Origin: Syngnathus acus
Taxonomy: Eukaryota > Chordata > Actinopteri > Syngnathiformes > Syngnathidae
Length of the DNA stretch: 64,000 nucleotides
Reading direction: 5' to 3'
NCBI RefSeq assembly: GCF_901709675.1
Contig: NC_051100.1
Location: forward strand, 806,001-870,000
Positions 27,733 through 41,646 of the stretch are shown one piece after another (the first letter of the stretch is position 1; every line of letters starts with the position of its first letter). The position numbers and the translations under genes are program-made. The notes below the pieces were generated by a model. The model was not told the origin of the DNA and ran no database searches. It saw only the letters and a list, made by a program, of their open reading frames with translations.

Positions 27733-28788
27733 ACCAGATATTACAATTGTATGGTGGGATTACTTTCAAAGCTGCCAGAGGTACGCTGAGGTAGGCAGAT
27801 AGTTCATTTTTCCTCCAGTACAGAACTCGGAGGCTTGTTAAAAGTCCTCCCCTGGTGGGAAGAGAAAGCTATGGGGGAGTGCTGCTTTTTCTCAGGCCAA
27901 ACACTTGTGCCTGAAGATCAGAGACAAGAGCATGTTCCCTGAGTTACCAAATGTTCTGGAGCCCCAACTTTTTCTCAAGTAACACGTATCTTGTGACATT
28001 TTAAAATCTGAAGTACACATATGGGCAATAGAACAAATGATGCCTCCCTCACTGCTGTAGCTTTGGGCCAATTAAAAGCTTGGGATGGGAATGGGACCAG
28101 TCATCACTTAAGAATAATAATATAAAAAATCAACATATACTACGTAAGCCCACGATAAAAATATATCAGAAAAATATCAGGTCATATTTCACTTGACTTG
28201 TAGAAATGTCAACAGTTTTTATCATGAAGATCGTGTGGTTGTTGTCACTATGCAAATGAGGCTGTATTGAAACACGCTGATGTTGTGACATTGGCACCGA
28301 TGTAACGGGGAGAGTTGTCATTTCTTGGTGGGCACCCAGATAGTGAATTTGAGACTCCCAAGGCATTTGTCACCAGAGCGGAAGGTAAGAAATGGAGCAA
28401 GAGATTGTTATCCTAGATAAACACTTTGCTAAGATCTTATTTGCCAGGCCAGTAGGAAATTGCAAGCTACTCTAAGTCAAGCATGGAGATAAGTGATTTT
28501 ACTCCCCTGTAAGGTGTTTTCCTTCTATATTCAGGCAGGCATCATTTATGCTGCTGTTGATTTAGAGTACAATTTATCAGGATTACCTCCAAAGCATATT
28601 GTTATCATGCAGAGCTACTTTTCCACCTTAGCCGGCCTGATTTTTGTTGAATAGCACGCAGCAACTGAAATGACTTATGCAGATGAGGTATAACTTCATT
28701 CTTGCGAAGGTCAAGGCCATATTTAAAAGAAAATGTGACAGCAAAGCAGATATCTAAATATTCCAAATTTAGGAATCTCTTCTAAACG

Positions 28789-28814
28789 GTGTGTGTGTGT
28801 GTGTGTGTGTGTGT
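28789..28814. repeat. (GT)13 microsatellite
   Basis: A perfect dinucleotide run. Confidence 0.95.
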
Positions 28815-29298
28815 TATCCGTCGTTGCAGCTCTGTGCACCATCACCATCACGACCTGGCATGCTTTGTTTGTGAATGCACTGCATCTTCCATGAAGTATA
28901 TTTCCCCAAAACATGCAAGCCATTCCCTGCTGCTGCCCCTGCTGCAGAATGACTTCTAACTGACTGTGTGTGTGTGTTTTTTTTTTACGCCGACGCATGC
29001 AAAAACAGGAAATGAGCTCCAAGTTGAACATAGCATTACGTGGCTCCTTGCAGAGCAGTGTTGGATCACATCAGTGCTTGGCAGCCCACAGCACATATTT
29101 GTGATGGCAGGAAAACACTGGCTGATGGCTGATATCTGCCTTCCAATGGGAATTTTCGGCTGCCAAAGCCAGCCAGGCTTTCCAAGTTGATGTTGTTGAA
29201 ATTTACACAGCAGTTGTAGTTTGGGCAACACAAACAAGATATAGTTAAGTTCAAACGTATTTGTACAATGGCAGAGTTTTAGGGGGTTTGTCTACAAA

Positions 29299-29392
29299 AG
29301 AAAGAAAGAAGGAAGGAAGGAAGGAAGGAAGGAAGGAAGGAAGGAAGGAAGGAAGGAAGGAAGGAAGGAAGGAAGGAAGGAAGGAAGGAAGG
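29299..29392. repeat. (AAAG)n-(GGAA)n microsatellite
   Basis: Short AAAG units give way at 29311 to about 20 perfect GGAA units. GGAA is the ETS-factor core. Confidence 0.95.
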
Positions 29393-29755
29393 ATGGGATT
29401 AAAATGTGGATTTAAGAGGTGTTTGCAAAAAGAAAAAGAAAAAGGTTTGCCAATTTTCAGTTTGGGAACAGTTGTAACTAAAATCTCAATTGTCATGGCT
29501 TTCCCACCTGCAGATACTCACAAGCATTGTCTCAATTCTGTGAGTTCTTACTGCCCGTGCAGTCAATGAGTAAATGATAATTAGTCCCTAACAATGAGTA
29601 ATTGACAGTTAATTAAATTGATCATTCATGTGCGCTTTCTTTCAAGTGAACATAAGAATAACTCCCAATACACATTGCTACTTTTGACAGTCAGCGTTTG
29701 ATTCTCACTTTTGCGGCTCACTATTAATGAGGCCGAAAATAGTCATTTTGCTGTG

Positions 29756-29756
<1 letters not shown>

Positions 29757-29791
<35 letters not shown>
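29757..29791. repeat. (AC)17 microsatellite
   Basis: A perfect dinucleotide run. Confidence 0.95.
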
Positions 29792-29795
<4 letters not shown>

Positions 29796-32700
29796 GGTTG
29801 AGTCTATTTCATGATTGATAAAGCTATTTGATTCTCTGCTTCTTTTACAATAGATTAAAAGGCGATTAGTTTACTCGAGACCTAGAAAGGCGTTGCAAGA
29901 ATATCTTTAATCTGGCCGAGAGAAATTAGTTGTGCATTATTTACGTGAAGAGGCGACTGATTCCGATCTCATTGTAGGGGAAAGCTTTACCGGATGCAGC
30001 AAGCTCACCGATGATTATCAGGCAACTCAGTGATTGAATACCTTCTTGTAATGTCCTAGGTAATGACCAAAACACAACTCTGGGCGAGTCTTAGGCCCGG
30101 CAATTGCTTGCCCCAGGTAGCTTGATAAGCAATGTATGTTTGAAACTAGCTTTTGTTCATCATGTGAATTGACTGATATGTTAAGGAGGCAGAAGGCATC
30201 AGCTTCAGCACCCGTGGTCTGCACTCGTGCAGCGGGTCGACGCACTGATAATTGGAAGTGACAGCGTTCCGAGTGAAACCACTTTGCGGGAAGAAAGTGC
30301 TGAAAAGGCTGTTGTACTGTGAAGGTTTAATTCAGTGTTTAGCAGATCACAGATAAAATGCTATAATTAGCTTGCGGGGCCACGGGAGTCTCTATAAGCA
30401 AATGACACATTACTCGCTCTTTAAATTCATAACAAAGACCTCCTCTCACATGAGGATGCAGATCCCATTTTGTGAGGACACCAAATTTGGATTTTTTGGA
30501 CTTGTTCCTCTTACGAAAGTGTGATGCTCCTCCAGCAGGTGGCTCTGGAGGAGCGTACATGGATTGAATAAGTCTCATGTAGAAAGAATGTCTTGAAAAC
30601 ATGCTGAGTTATTTGATGTTCTCTCCTAGATCTGTCCTTTTGTTTTCTGCAATTTGCTTCATCGCACAAAATGTCTCTAATAATAGTCATTAGTTCAGAT
30701 GGGTTGAACACACCCATTGATCCTTCACTGCGTGGCAGGGCTTTTAGCAAAGCCGCAATCGTGGAGGGAGGGAGGGAGGTCAAGGTGTTGCTTTGAAACA
30801 TTCAAATGGATGTGTGCGTTTGGGCTGTCACGGATGACCACATTTAAATTCAGATCTGTTTGTTTGAGAATAGATGATGTTACGTCGACGCATTCCGCTA
30901 AGTTACTGGTGGACAAAGGATTCTAGAGGGGGAGCTAAAATGCTGGGCAAGATACTAGAAAGTTAAGGTCCCCATTGTCTTGTGCGGAAAAAGCTCATAT
31001 TCGGCCAGCCAGTGAATCAGCATGTCAGTGATAAAGCATCTTAACCTTGTCCCTATTTAAAATGTAAATTCAGGCGTAAACTGTCACAATAATGAATTAT
31101 TGTAACGTTCATGTGTGTAAATAGAGAGAGCAAAAATGATCTCTTTGGAATCAACCCTCTTTGTTGTTGTAATTATTTTGTACTAGCGCTCTTAATGAGC
31201 GGCCATTAATGCTGTACAATACCTGCTGTTTGCCACATTTGATGGCAGAATATGAAAGAGTTTGTTCCAAAGATGTATAGAGCCTGCTGTTTGGGTTAAT
31301 TAGAGGAAATCCACCCCCTGCGGCGCAGTAAACCTGCGGAGCTGTCTTCAAATGTCTTTTGCCATATAATGAATAGACTGTCCTTTTAGTCAGCCCTTTT
31401 GCTCTGATGGCAGACAACTTTTTAAAGCCTTCATAAAAATGAGCCAATACTGCTCTGCTGAGCTACAATCATCAGCTCAAGTGGCAGAGGACAATTAGTT
31501 GGATTTGTGATTTCGAATTTTCAATAATGTTCCGGATATCACAGAAAAAGTGAACAAATAAAATAAAATTCAGGGATCTCCAATGGGGGTCACGTTGATC
31601 GATATGGCTCAAATTGTTTGAGAAGTGCATTTCACACTTTAGCACATTGCACCTTGTTTTGCGTACTGCACCATAACCTGAAAGTAGAAGTCACTGCATT
31701 CCGTATGCAAGTTATGCAAACTACACTCTCATAAATAATAAACATCAAAAGTGAGCATAGTTATCTCCGTAATGGTCCAATTTTATTTTATTTTTCATGA
31801 ATGTAACTCTTTTATCGGATCTCATTAGATGGCGCAGCTACGTGAAATTGTGTGATTTGCATGTATATAGTGGAGATTGTGTATTGAGTCCTTGGGGGTG
31901 AATGGAAAACACATTTGATCATCAAGCAATTTCTCCGACATTATGCCTTGTGCCGTGTAAATTGAGCACAGTGACCACAGAGGCTTTGCAATCTCTTCTT
32001 ATGTGACAATTTTGTCATTTGTCAACAGCCATATAAAAAAAAATAGCATTATGAAAGATTTTTCAAAAGATAATTAAATAAAGTTATATAGAATATAAAA
32101 GCTAGCAGAAGACAATAACACACATAAAACTCATCTGTTAAAGTTACTGTGCAGACTCAAAGGTGATTTAATCAAAGGCAGTGGTAAACAAAGAAATTAC
32201 AAGCTGCAAATTGCAGCAGTTCTGCAGTTCTCTGGTGGTTTATTCTCAATATGTTGGGCATAAAAACTGAAAACTGCTTTGCAACAATGAGTCCCGGGGG
32301 ATTTTGCGGTCTCGAATGTTCATTTCTGTAGACTACAGCTATATTTCCACACTTTGGCTTTATATGCCATTTATGTACTAACACTGACATTGATAGTGTG
32401 AACCCCTTTAAGCAATTTGAACACAAAAAGTCAATAGACAACATCAAACAACCCACAGGCATCTACTATTCATTCTTTGTCATCGACAACTAACATTGCT
32501 GTATATTCTCACCTGTGTCGAAATAAACTCGGTTCAGTGATCTGCCAGACAGTATAGCTGTCAACGGCTAGCTGGAAGGGATATGCATCAAGTGCTGATT
32601 AAAGCAATAAGAGACATTGTAGTGTGAAACAATAACACCTTCCAGGTGGTGGTGTTCTGTGAGCCGACTGCGATTGGATGAGACAGGGAGCTTGTAAAGC

Positions 32701-34413
32701 TGCTGAGCTGTTAGCATTGGATTTGGCAGCGCTTGGCCATGGAATGGCTGACAGGCAGAAGCGCCTGTCACAGCATATAAAGGCCTCCCTCCCACTGCTT
32801 CTGTAGGCACGGTGCGCTGGCTCTCTCCAGTCCACCTGTTGGGGCCAGACCTACACTGAGGCCACGTGCAAATCAAATGCACAGCTCACGCCTTTGTGTG
32901 CTTGAAAAATTCCAAGAATCCAATGGCCGCTGTTGGCATTGTAGGAAAATATCTTGTGTATTGTGTTCTTTGTGATTATAAATAGAATTGAATTTGAAAA
33001 CACTATCGATGTAGAAATGTTGCGCAGATTTCCAGATTGTTTTGTCATGATCAAATAATCACTGATGGTGTAGTGGTTCGTTTACAGGAGTTGGGACAGT
33101 TGGCACAGTTGCAAAAAGAAGTTAGGTTCATTGAAAAGTCTGTACAAAAGTACGGAGATGTGAGCGTCAATGGTTATTATAGAATGAGCTGTCCGCACGC
33201 ACGCACACAAAGAAAGTTGAACGGTTGAAAGATTAAACCACCTTTTTGAATGCATTCAAGTTTTAAACTGCATTTAAAATTGACACGATATTTAATGCTC
33301 TCCCGAGGCTTTCTCGGAAGCCATTTTCGTGCTCTTGACATATGTGACAGAAAGGGGCTGTTATCATTTTAACAATTTACACATCTCTATTTTGCGGCAA
33401 TAAAACCGTTTGGACTGACAATTCTTTTTTTATCCTAACTGCTGCATGAACGACAAAAGTAGAACACTCTCTCCTCAAGAGTACGTATATTGGAGGTAGA
33501 ACTAACTATCAGATGTGCAGATGTTTCTAAAAATCAGTTCCCATGCAAGCAGTATCTTTGTTTGTGAAGATGACCTTACCAGGTTTTTTGTTTTGACTAG
33601 CACTGTCAGGCCCGGCTTGTTTTTCTCAAGATGCTTTTAAGGAACGGATTTGAAATGATATACATATTCCGTTTTTTTTTCTTTCTTTCTCCCTGGGTAA
33701 AGAAAGATGTTTTACTAAAGCAAGAAAACATGATATATTATCAGATGTATGTTCTTATCAAGGTAGGTTCACAAAATAAAAATAACAATCATTAAAAAAA
33801 AGCTTTTCCATTTTTTTACTTGGCCATGGCCACGTATAATTAATCTGATTTAATGTCAGAAAACAAAAGCTGATTGCGCTGGCTTCTATTGAGCTTTCTT
33901 GCCATTTCGAGGAAATCAAAGTCTCCTAGAAGTGGGAACTCATCTGATTTCCTGCGCTAAATGTGTCTTTGTGTGTCTCAGCATCATTGATATGAAGGCA
34001 ATCCGGCAGCATGTGTATTGATTGGAGTATTGATTCAGGCCTGGTAAAGAAAGACAAAGCACTCAGCAGGCCTTCAGCCATTCTTGCATACTCCGGTTAT
34101 GTCGCCTAACGAGCTGCATTGTTGGACATTTCTCAGCCAGAGAAATTACATAATCAATAAAAAATGGCTTGATACAGTGAATAAGATTGGATGAAAGATG
34201 ACGAAGGAGTCTCAGAGAAAGGTGAATAGATAGCATCCTACCTATACACTTCCAGGAGACACGGATTGTATTTAGGGCTGGATTGCAGGATTTTCAGGCC
34301 AATGAAGAAATTGCCACTTCCACATAAGACAGACATTCATCCCGCAGCAGCCGGCATTTCATGTCAAACCTAAAAGCTCTTCTTTTTTTCTCTTTCCTTT
34401 TTTTACTCTACAG

Positions 34414-35497
<1,084 letters not shown>

Positions 35498-35499
<2 letters not shown>

Positions 35500-35503
35500 T
35501 AAA
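35498..35503 (+). terminator. hs3st1: AATAAA hexamer overlapping the hs3st1 stop codon
   Basis: The stop TAA (35497-35499) is followed by TAA AGC, creating a canonical poly(A) hexamer that begins inside the stop codon. Use of this site would leave almost no 3' UTR. I think the hexamer at 35809 is the likelier one. Confidence 0.3.
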
Positions 35504-35531
35504 GCACCGTGGCATAAGTAGTACTCAAAGG

Positions 35532-35602
35532 AGGCAGGCAAGCAGGCAGGCAGGCAGCCAGGCAGGCAGCCAGGCAGGCAGCCAGGCAGGCAGCCAGGCA
35601 GA
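35532..35602. repeat. (CAGG)n/(CAGC) microsatellite in the hs3st1 3' UTR
   Basis: A compound GGCA array with regularly spaced GGCAGCCA units begins 33 nt after the stop codon. It is transcribed if the 3' end is at about 35.83 kb. Confidence 0.9.
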
Positions 35603-35808
35603 AGGTCCAAATGAGGCCTCAAGCACTTTACAGAACTGACATTGAAAGCCTCTCCTCCATTTCTAGATTTGTCTTCTCTAGTTTCTGCTGACTGGTTATT
35701 AATTGCTTTTACACAATAAGGCAAAATGGAAAAACATCTGCCAGCACACACCCACACTAAGTGATCAAATGAACTATCCCACTTCTCTGTCTTGTTTGAT
35801 ATCTTGAT

Positions 35809-35814
35809 AATAAA
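35809..35814 (+). terminator. hs3st1: Candidate poly(A) signal of hs3st1
   Basis: AATAAA 310 nt after the stop, followed within about 40 nt by GT/T-rich sequence (TGTGATTTGTTTTTTTGCC). This is a reasonable 3' end for a short 3' UTR. Confidence 0.5.
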
Positions 35815-37120
35815 TTGTTCTTTGAAATGTTTCCGGCATGCCGGTGTGATTTGTTTTTTTGCCTTCTGTTGCAGCAGAGGTGTTGTGGAAAGGAGATGTT
35901 AATGCATGGAAATGGGTCCCTTGGATCACAGCTGTTGAAGTACAGCTGGAGAAGTACTCGAATGGCTTTGGACACTGAAGGAGCGTCCTTAGATTTGGAT
36001 TCATTTACGTAGCTGTGTAAATCACCTGGGGGGCGGCTTGCCCGTATATGCCCCCCACCACGCAATTGTTTGTGTGTTCCATTTGATTTGATGGCAGGAG
36101 ACAAAGCAAACCTCGCTCAGGGAATTCTCCCTTTTGCTCAGCAGGGGGCACTTGCATACCAGATGAAAATGTAGTCCAAGCACTGTACACTTTCCTTTTT
36201 GTACAAAAGTGATGGCAGTGACCCTGACTGATATGGGGTCATCTTCCCTGGCATGTATAACGCAAAAACACAATTCCTCCCATAACCTTTCATTCCCTTG
36301 CGAGTAGCCTATTGGAGTTGAACAGCTCATCAAGTATTCACAAAAGTAGCATTCCCTTTTGTGGCGTCTCATACTAGGCAACTTTGGAGACGAACTATTC
36401 TTCACACGCTTCGGGACACAGACACTGAACTTTAAGATAAGTCATTTGGAGAGCCCAATGCTGACAAGTGGCTACAATTGATCGAGTCTCTTGTCACTGC
36501 ATGTCTCTGATAAATGCCTATCTGAAGTGTAATTAAAGTTTGGAGGGGTGAGCCGGAGCAATCTGCACTAGATGTTTTTGCTGCTCTCGTCATTCTCACA
36601 AGCTCTAATGATCTGCCTGGATTGTGATTGATGAAGTACTTCATCAAATCAAAGTGCAAGGAACACGCGCTGCTTGCTAAACAGAAGAGAATCTTCAGGA
36701 GGGCTGGATTGATGGACGTGCACCAAACATTGCTTTACGTTATGATCCAATCTCTCTTTTGTCCTCCTTTGTGATGAACAAATAATTCATTTGTTTGTTG
36801 CACTTTGTTGCATGGCCCGAGGGAAAGAGGGTAGGTAGGCCTACGTTTGATGACACTCTAAGGGAGGAAGGCTGCTCCCGCATCCGGCTCATGGGAAGAC
36901 AATAAGAACGTGCCTGATTATTTGCACAACATTTTGAAAATCTCCTTTGAAGTGATGAAAAAGAAATTAGCAAATGGGGAGGCGTGATCAAAGTTTGCAA
37001 TGAAAAAAAAATGGATTGCACAGTGTTGCACGACGCCGAAATGGTGATGTTTTTGTGAGACAGTGCTTGCTGTTTTGCAGAGAATCAAGTTGAGGGGGAG
37101 ACTGGAGTGAGAACGAGTGA

Positions 37121-37142
37121 GCCGGCCGGCCGGCCGGCCGCC
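37121..37142. repeat. (GGCC)5 palindromic microsatellite
   Basis: About five self-complementary GGCC units in an otherwise AT-rich neighbourhood. Confidence 0.9.
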
Positions 37143-38328
37143 TTCACAAAGAAATGTCCTCCATTCTAATCTACAGTTTCATTAGAGTCGTTATGTTTAT
37201 ATATTGTAAATACAATTTAAAAAGAAAGTCGTAAATCTACGTAAAAGAACGAATTTACGGTTCATTTTTCTTATGGCACACTCACAAAAGCTAAACGCAA
37301 ACACTATATAGTACGTACTCAACTCTCAGCTGTCATAGAAGCCCACACATGGCTGTCTTATTTATACAGTCAGATCCCCTCCACATGCACTTGTGTGCTG
37401 ATAGAGCACACAGAGAGAGCCATGGTGTCTGTTCTTTAGGCCTCAGTCACCTGACTTTCTCAGCCTCCTTTATCCCTCAATCCTCCCCGGCCGGCAGCTC
37501 ATGTCTATTCATATCAATTGGCGGCGCAAGTGTGACAGAAAACATTTTCAATTCACATCTTAGTTCCTTTGGGTGTACAGTAAAGCCCAGAGTCCCAGCT
37601 CTTATTCCTCTTCCTCCACAGCCAAACAACAACAAAAGTCGGAGCGCGCAGCCATGGCAGGCAGGCAGAGAGAATCCCATTTATAGCCAAGCCAGCCTGG
37701 CCCACAGGAGGCCAGTGTCACATTTTGCTACGTATTTCCAAACCTTGCAAAAGGGAGCTTGTGAGAATGTCTCACTTCAAGTCTGTCACTCTTTTTTTCC
37801 ACTTTTCTTTGTCAGATGGGATTATTGGCTTGTGTTGGATGCTGCATGGCACATCTCTTGTTCATTCGTCTTCTTCTGGACTTTTTTTTTTTATGGCTGC
37901 TTGGCTGCTGTTCACCAGGGGAGGTTTATATTGATATATTTCATAAAGTCATCTGTCGCCACAAACTCAATTTTACTGTTACAGCGCCTCTTTGTAGTGA
38001 ATATGCTTCTTAACCTAATAACATTTCTTTTTTTCAGTAACAAATGAAGGATGTGACTCACATTGATATCGCTACTTGACTTCACAACAGCATGCGGGTG
38101 TTGCTTTTCTAAGCGCAGACAGATTAAGATGTGTTGAAAAGAGACCGCGGTGGAAACGATAACATCAGCTCAGACACCCTCTCAAGCAGCCGAGCGTTCC
38201 AGGTATTAATCCACCTGCTGAAAGGACAAAAATAAGGAGAGCAGTCCAGCTGAAAAAATTCACTGAAACAAACTGTAACAAAAAAATGATTGTGAAAATT
38301 TGGTAGAGTTCAATACACGACAAGTTTT

Positions 38329-38359
38329 CATCCATCCATCCATCCATCCATCCATCCAT

Positions 38360-38395
<36 letters not shown>

Positions 38396-38400
38396 CCATT
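38329..38400. repeat. (CATC)n microsatellite
   Basis: About 17 CATC units with one CGTC interruption. Such CATCCATT runs often mark the end of the common teleost interspersed repeat. Confidence 0.95.
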
Positions 38401-40099
38401 TATAGTCAGGCAAACATAGCGCTTCAGCATCAGTGACTTGTGGTTGTGTATCTTATTAAATACCTGATATATTATCATCAACAGTTATACAAACCATGAA
38501 CACAATTGAATGAGTGCACAGATCCTGAGTAGACTCTTACATGACTGCAATTGAAATGCAATACTGACATGTCCAAGCGAGACGGAAGAGAGTGGAGCAT
38601 GTCGTCAATTTAGCACTTTTGAATGAACACACAAACAATCAATATGTCAGCTTTTCAGAAAAGCCCTCCCCTCTGTGAGCCTTTCAAAAAAAGAAAGAAA
38701 ATCATTTCATTTCTGCTGTGCTGTGCTGTTCTTTCTTCCTGCCTACATTCGCTCGCTCGCTTGTCTATTCTTTGATAGTTTGTTCTCCCAGACCTTGAAA
38801 CACTGATGAGAAATAAGCAACATGGACAAATCAGCTGTATTTGCTGCACTGTGCAGTGAATTAACATCTTCTTTTTAGAGGCAAGAAATGTTCAAGTGAC
38901 ACTGTTCTGTGCATAAAAAAATGTTTGAATTGCTCTCTACCTTGTTCCTCCTAAGCTTGCTTCTTGACCAATTGAAGGCAAGTGTGAGAATGCAACTCGC
39001 CTGTGACCGTTAGTGCTATAGAAAATAGATGCTTGGATGTTTCAATTGAACACTAATAATGGAACAGAAACTTGAGACAGTTAAACGAAAACGAGCTGGC
39101 CCCCTCTAGTGGAGTTGCTATCAAACATTTGTAATTAAAAAACAACAACAACAAAAACATATCTTAGGCAGAATACAGATTTTTTTTCATGACTTGGTAA
39201 AATAAACATGTGAAGCTCTTCATGCAAAACGTCCTCATTGACTTTTAGCCCAAGCAACACCTGGCCTCTGTTTATCTGATCATGTGGGAGACACAGGATG
39301 CATGGGCACTCCCTCTTTGCAACACTTCCCCAAAACAGGCATTCCTTCCTTCCTTCCCTACTTCTTTTACCATCTCATTGCAAGTTAACTGAAGCAACAA
39401 TTCATTTAGTATTCTGCAGTGAATGTTGAGGGAAGCCTAATTAGTGAAGGCTGGGATTTATGATCAGTCTCTCTCCTTAACTGAAACATCTATAAAAGGA
39501 AAATGATCAACTGCAGCAGGTTCAGACCAAAGGTCAAATGAACCAGGTGGTCCTGACCTGAGTTGAATCGTCTTGCTGCTTTACAGGATCAGCCACAAGG
39601 TTGACAGACAGGTACTTTTACACTAGAAACTAAGTATATTTTGTTGCTTGCTAAAAGCTGCGACAATGTTGCTTGATCAAAATTCCTTGCTAATCTGGCA
39701 CAGATGAATACACACACATGTGCAACCTTCATTCCCTTCTGTGCTACAGTATCAGTGGTTGGAGTACTCCCTGTTCTCTGGAGGCCGCCCGGAAGCCACC
39801 CTGCTATTCACCTTATCTCGGAGTTCTCACCACTGACAGAAAGGGAGATTTTTAATTTACCTCCTATCATGCTCCAGAGGATTGGAGCTGAAATAAAGGT
39901 AATGTGTGCGTGCGTTTGCCGAAGGAGGTCAGAGCAGCCTACGGCACAATGCCACAGGCCCACAACACCACTTTCCCACATTTGATTAGGAGTACAGACA
40001 AAAACAGATGCACAGCGAAATGGCTGGAATGCATTTTTTGCTTGGCTTGGTCACAAAATTCATTTAGAAAAAAATAAAATGATCAAATACGTACAAAAA

Positions 40100-40380
40100 T
40101 AAAATAAAATCGCCAGGCGGCGATCCGAGCGTGGTCAGTCAGTTTACCGAAACGATTGGCAACAGAGAAAAGGCACAGGCTGATCGGCTAAATGCACAGG
40201 GAGCAACGGGTAGCGTACAGGAACCAACTGACAAAGGAGTGAAGTGACTGGATGACAGGCTTGAAATAGAGAGCCTGCCTGCCTGCCTGCCTGCCTGACA
40301 GACAGGTGTGGGTGATTCCGCCGATCGGGGCGTGGCCCAGCGCCAGGTGACGCCGGAACGTGACAACTTGCGTCACACAG
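40100..40380. other. GC-rich block, possible mobile-element fragment
   Basis: A GC-rich, CpG-rich block (CGCCAGGCGGCGATCCG at its start, GATCGGGGCGTGGC and GCCGGAACGTGACA at its end) surrounded by AT-rich DNA. It contains a (CCTG)n array at 40272-40296. The GTGTGGGTGATTCCGCC and GGGGCGTGGCC phrasing recalls teleost transposon termini, but there is no coding remnant to classify it. Confidence 0.35.
40272..40296. repeat. (CCTG)n microsatellite
   Basis: About six CCTG units followed by two GACA units. Confidence 0.9.
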
Positions 40381-40834
40381 TAAATGCAAGTAGAACAGAG
40401 ATTCAAAAATTGCAAATGAAGAGGCACCACACCAATGAATATACTCAATAGTACAAAGTCGGCACGCCATATTACACTCTCACAGTCATTACGTGACATG
40501 ACTATTGAACAGGGAATAAAAATACTCAGTTGGTCTTAACATCTTGGGCACTTCTGTGAGGACTTTGGAAAAGATGTTGAGGCATGTCTGTGAGAAGCTC
40601 AGTCAGAGGTCACTGAAGAGAAGGCCTAGCTCATAATTCATCTCAAAGGTGTTTAGCGGCATAAAGCTCAATCGTGATTTCATACCCTACTCACCAAACT
40701 GTGCCAAATTATTATTATAAGCAATTATTATTAAGTGGAAAGCACTCAAGCCCAAAGGTAAGTGTCCATACATTAATTATCGACAATATGTTTTTTTTTA
40801 TGATGACTGCTCATGATGTACTGGACTTTTCATG

Positions 40835-41038
40835 TTCTCCTCATGCTTTGATGGCTTTTTTTCCACACATCCCCAAAACATGCATTTGAGATTCATTAAA
40901 GGCACCCATAGTGTAGGTGTGAAGATGGCAGTAAATGTGCCATAGTGTAGCCAGCCACCCAAATTCGACTGGGGTAGCTTCCAGCTCACCCACGCGTCTT
41001 ATGAACACGAGCTCTTTTAGAAGACGGATGGGTGACTC
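40835..41038 (+). repeat. Decayed copy of the common teleost interspersed repeat
   Basis: The sequence contains, in order, CATGTTCTCCTCATGC, ATCCCCAAAACATGCAT, AGGTGTGAAGATG, CGACTGGGGTAGCTTCCAG, CTCACCC and GAAGACGGATGGGTGA. This is the same order as the 4264-4655 copy, in the opposite orientation, and covers the 3' half of the repeat. Confidence 0.65.
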
Positions 41039-41572
41039 TTCATGCCTGCTCTAACACTAAAGATGTCTGGCTTAGACACCCACCAATATCATACAGCACT
41101 AAATGACCATGACAATGATGGTAATTCAGACGCGATTCTTAATCAATACAAAAATCCCAAACCATTTTTTTTCTTTTTAGATTTTTGCTCAATTTTGATT
41201 GAGGTTGATGTATTTCCTTATGGGATCTTGAAATGAAGATGTCACTTTAAAATAGCAATTGAGCTGTCTTTTCTTTTTTTCCAAGGGTTGAATATTTTCA
41301 TCTGAGCAACGCAGCAAATTAAAAATGCATTCTGATGAGAGAGTTTTGTTTTTAGTATGGGGGACAAGGGTACTCAGGGGAGCCCGAAACACTCATCTGC
41401 ATTGCCAAGAAGACGTAGTTCAGGAGCGCCGGAGACAGTAACATCTCAGGCCCACCCTTTTGGGGGGCTACCTGGAGACTCACAAACTTTTGAAGTGCTA
41501 ATCTGCCAGCACCGACGGGAGGGATGCCAAATTGAAATGTCTTTTGACGATGACAGTCATTGGAGCTGCCCT

Positions 41573-41596
41573 GAGAGAGAGAGAGAGAGAGACAGC

Positions 41597-41638
<42 letters not shown>

Positions 41639-41646
41639 GAGAGAGA
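41573..41646. repeat. (GA)n-(GACA)n-(GA)n microsatellite
   Basis: A GA tract, then about nine GACA units, then a second short GA tract. Confidence 0.95.

Larger units (their letters stand above)
19123..34413 (+). other. Inferred intron 1 of hs3st1 / non-coding interval
   Basis: No coding exon is recognised. The interval begins at a GTGAGT donor and ends at a good acceptor (polypyrimidine tract ending in CTCTACAG at 34413). It holds many simple repeats, homopolymer C tracts (21299-21312 and 27719-27732) and one decayed interspersed repeat. If the exon pairing is wrong, this is simply intergenic DNA. Confidence 0.45.

Noticed and set aside
37349-38047. 232-codon plus-strand frame
   Set aside because: Unusually long for chance, but it lacks a recognisable domain, is rich in F/L/S from T-rich sequence and has no promoter or homologue I recognise. 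One such frame in 64 kb is not very unlikely.
39704-39985. 93-codon frame followed by a GTAATG
   Set aside because: It has an acceptor-like CTACAG and a donor-like end, but the peptide matches nothing I know.
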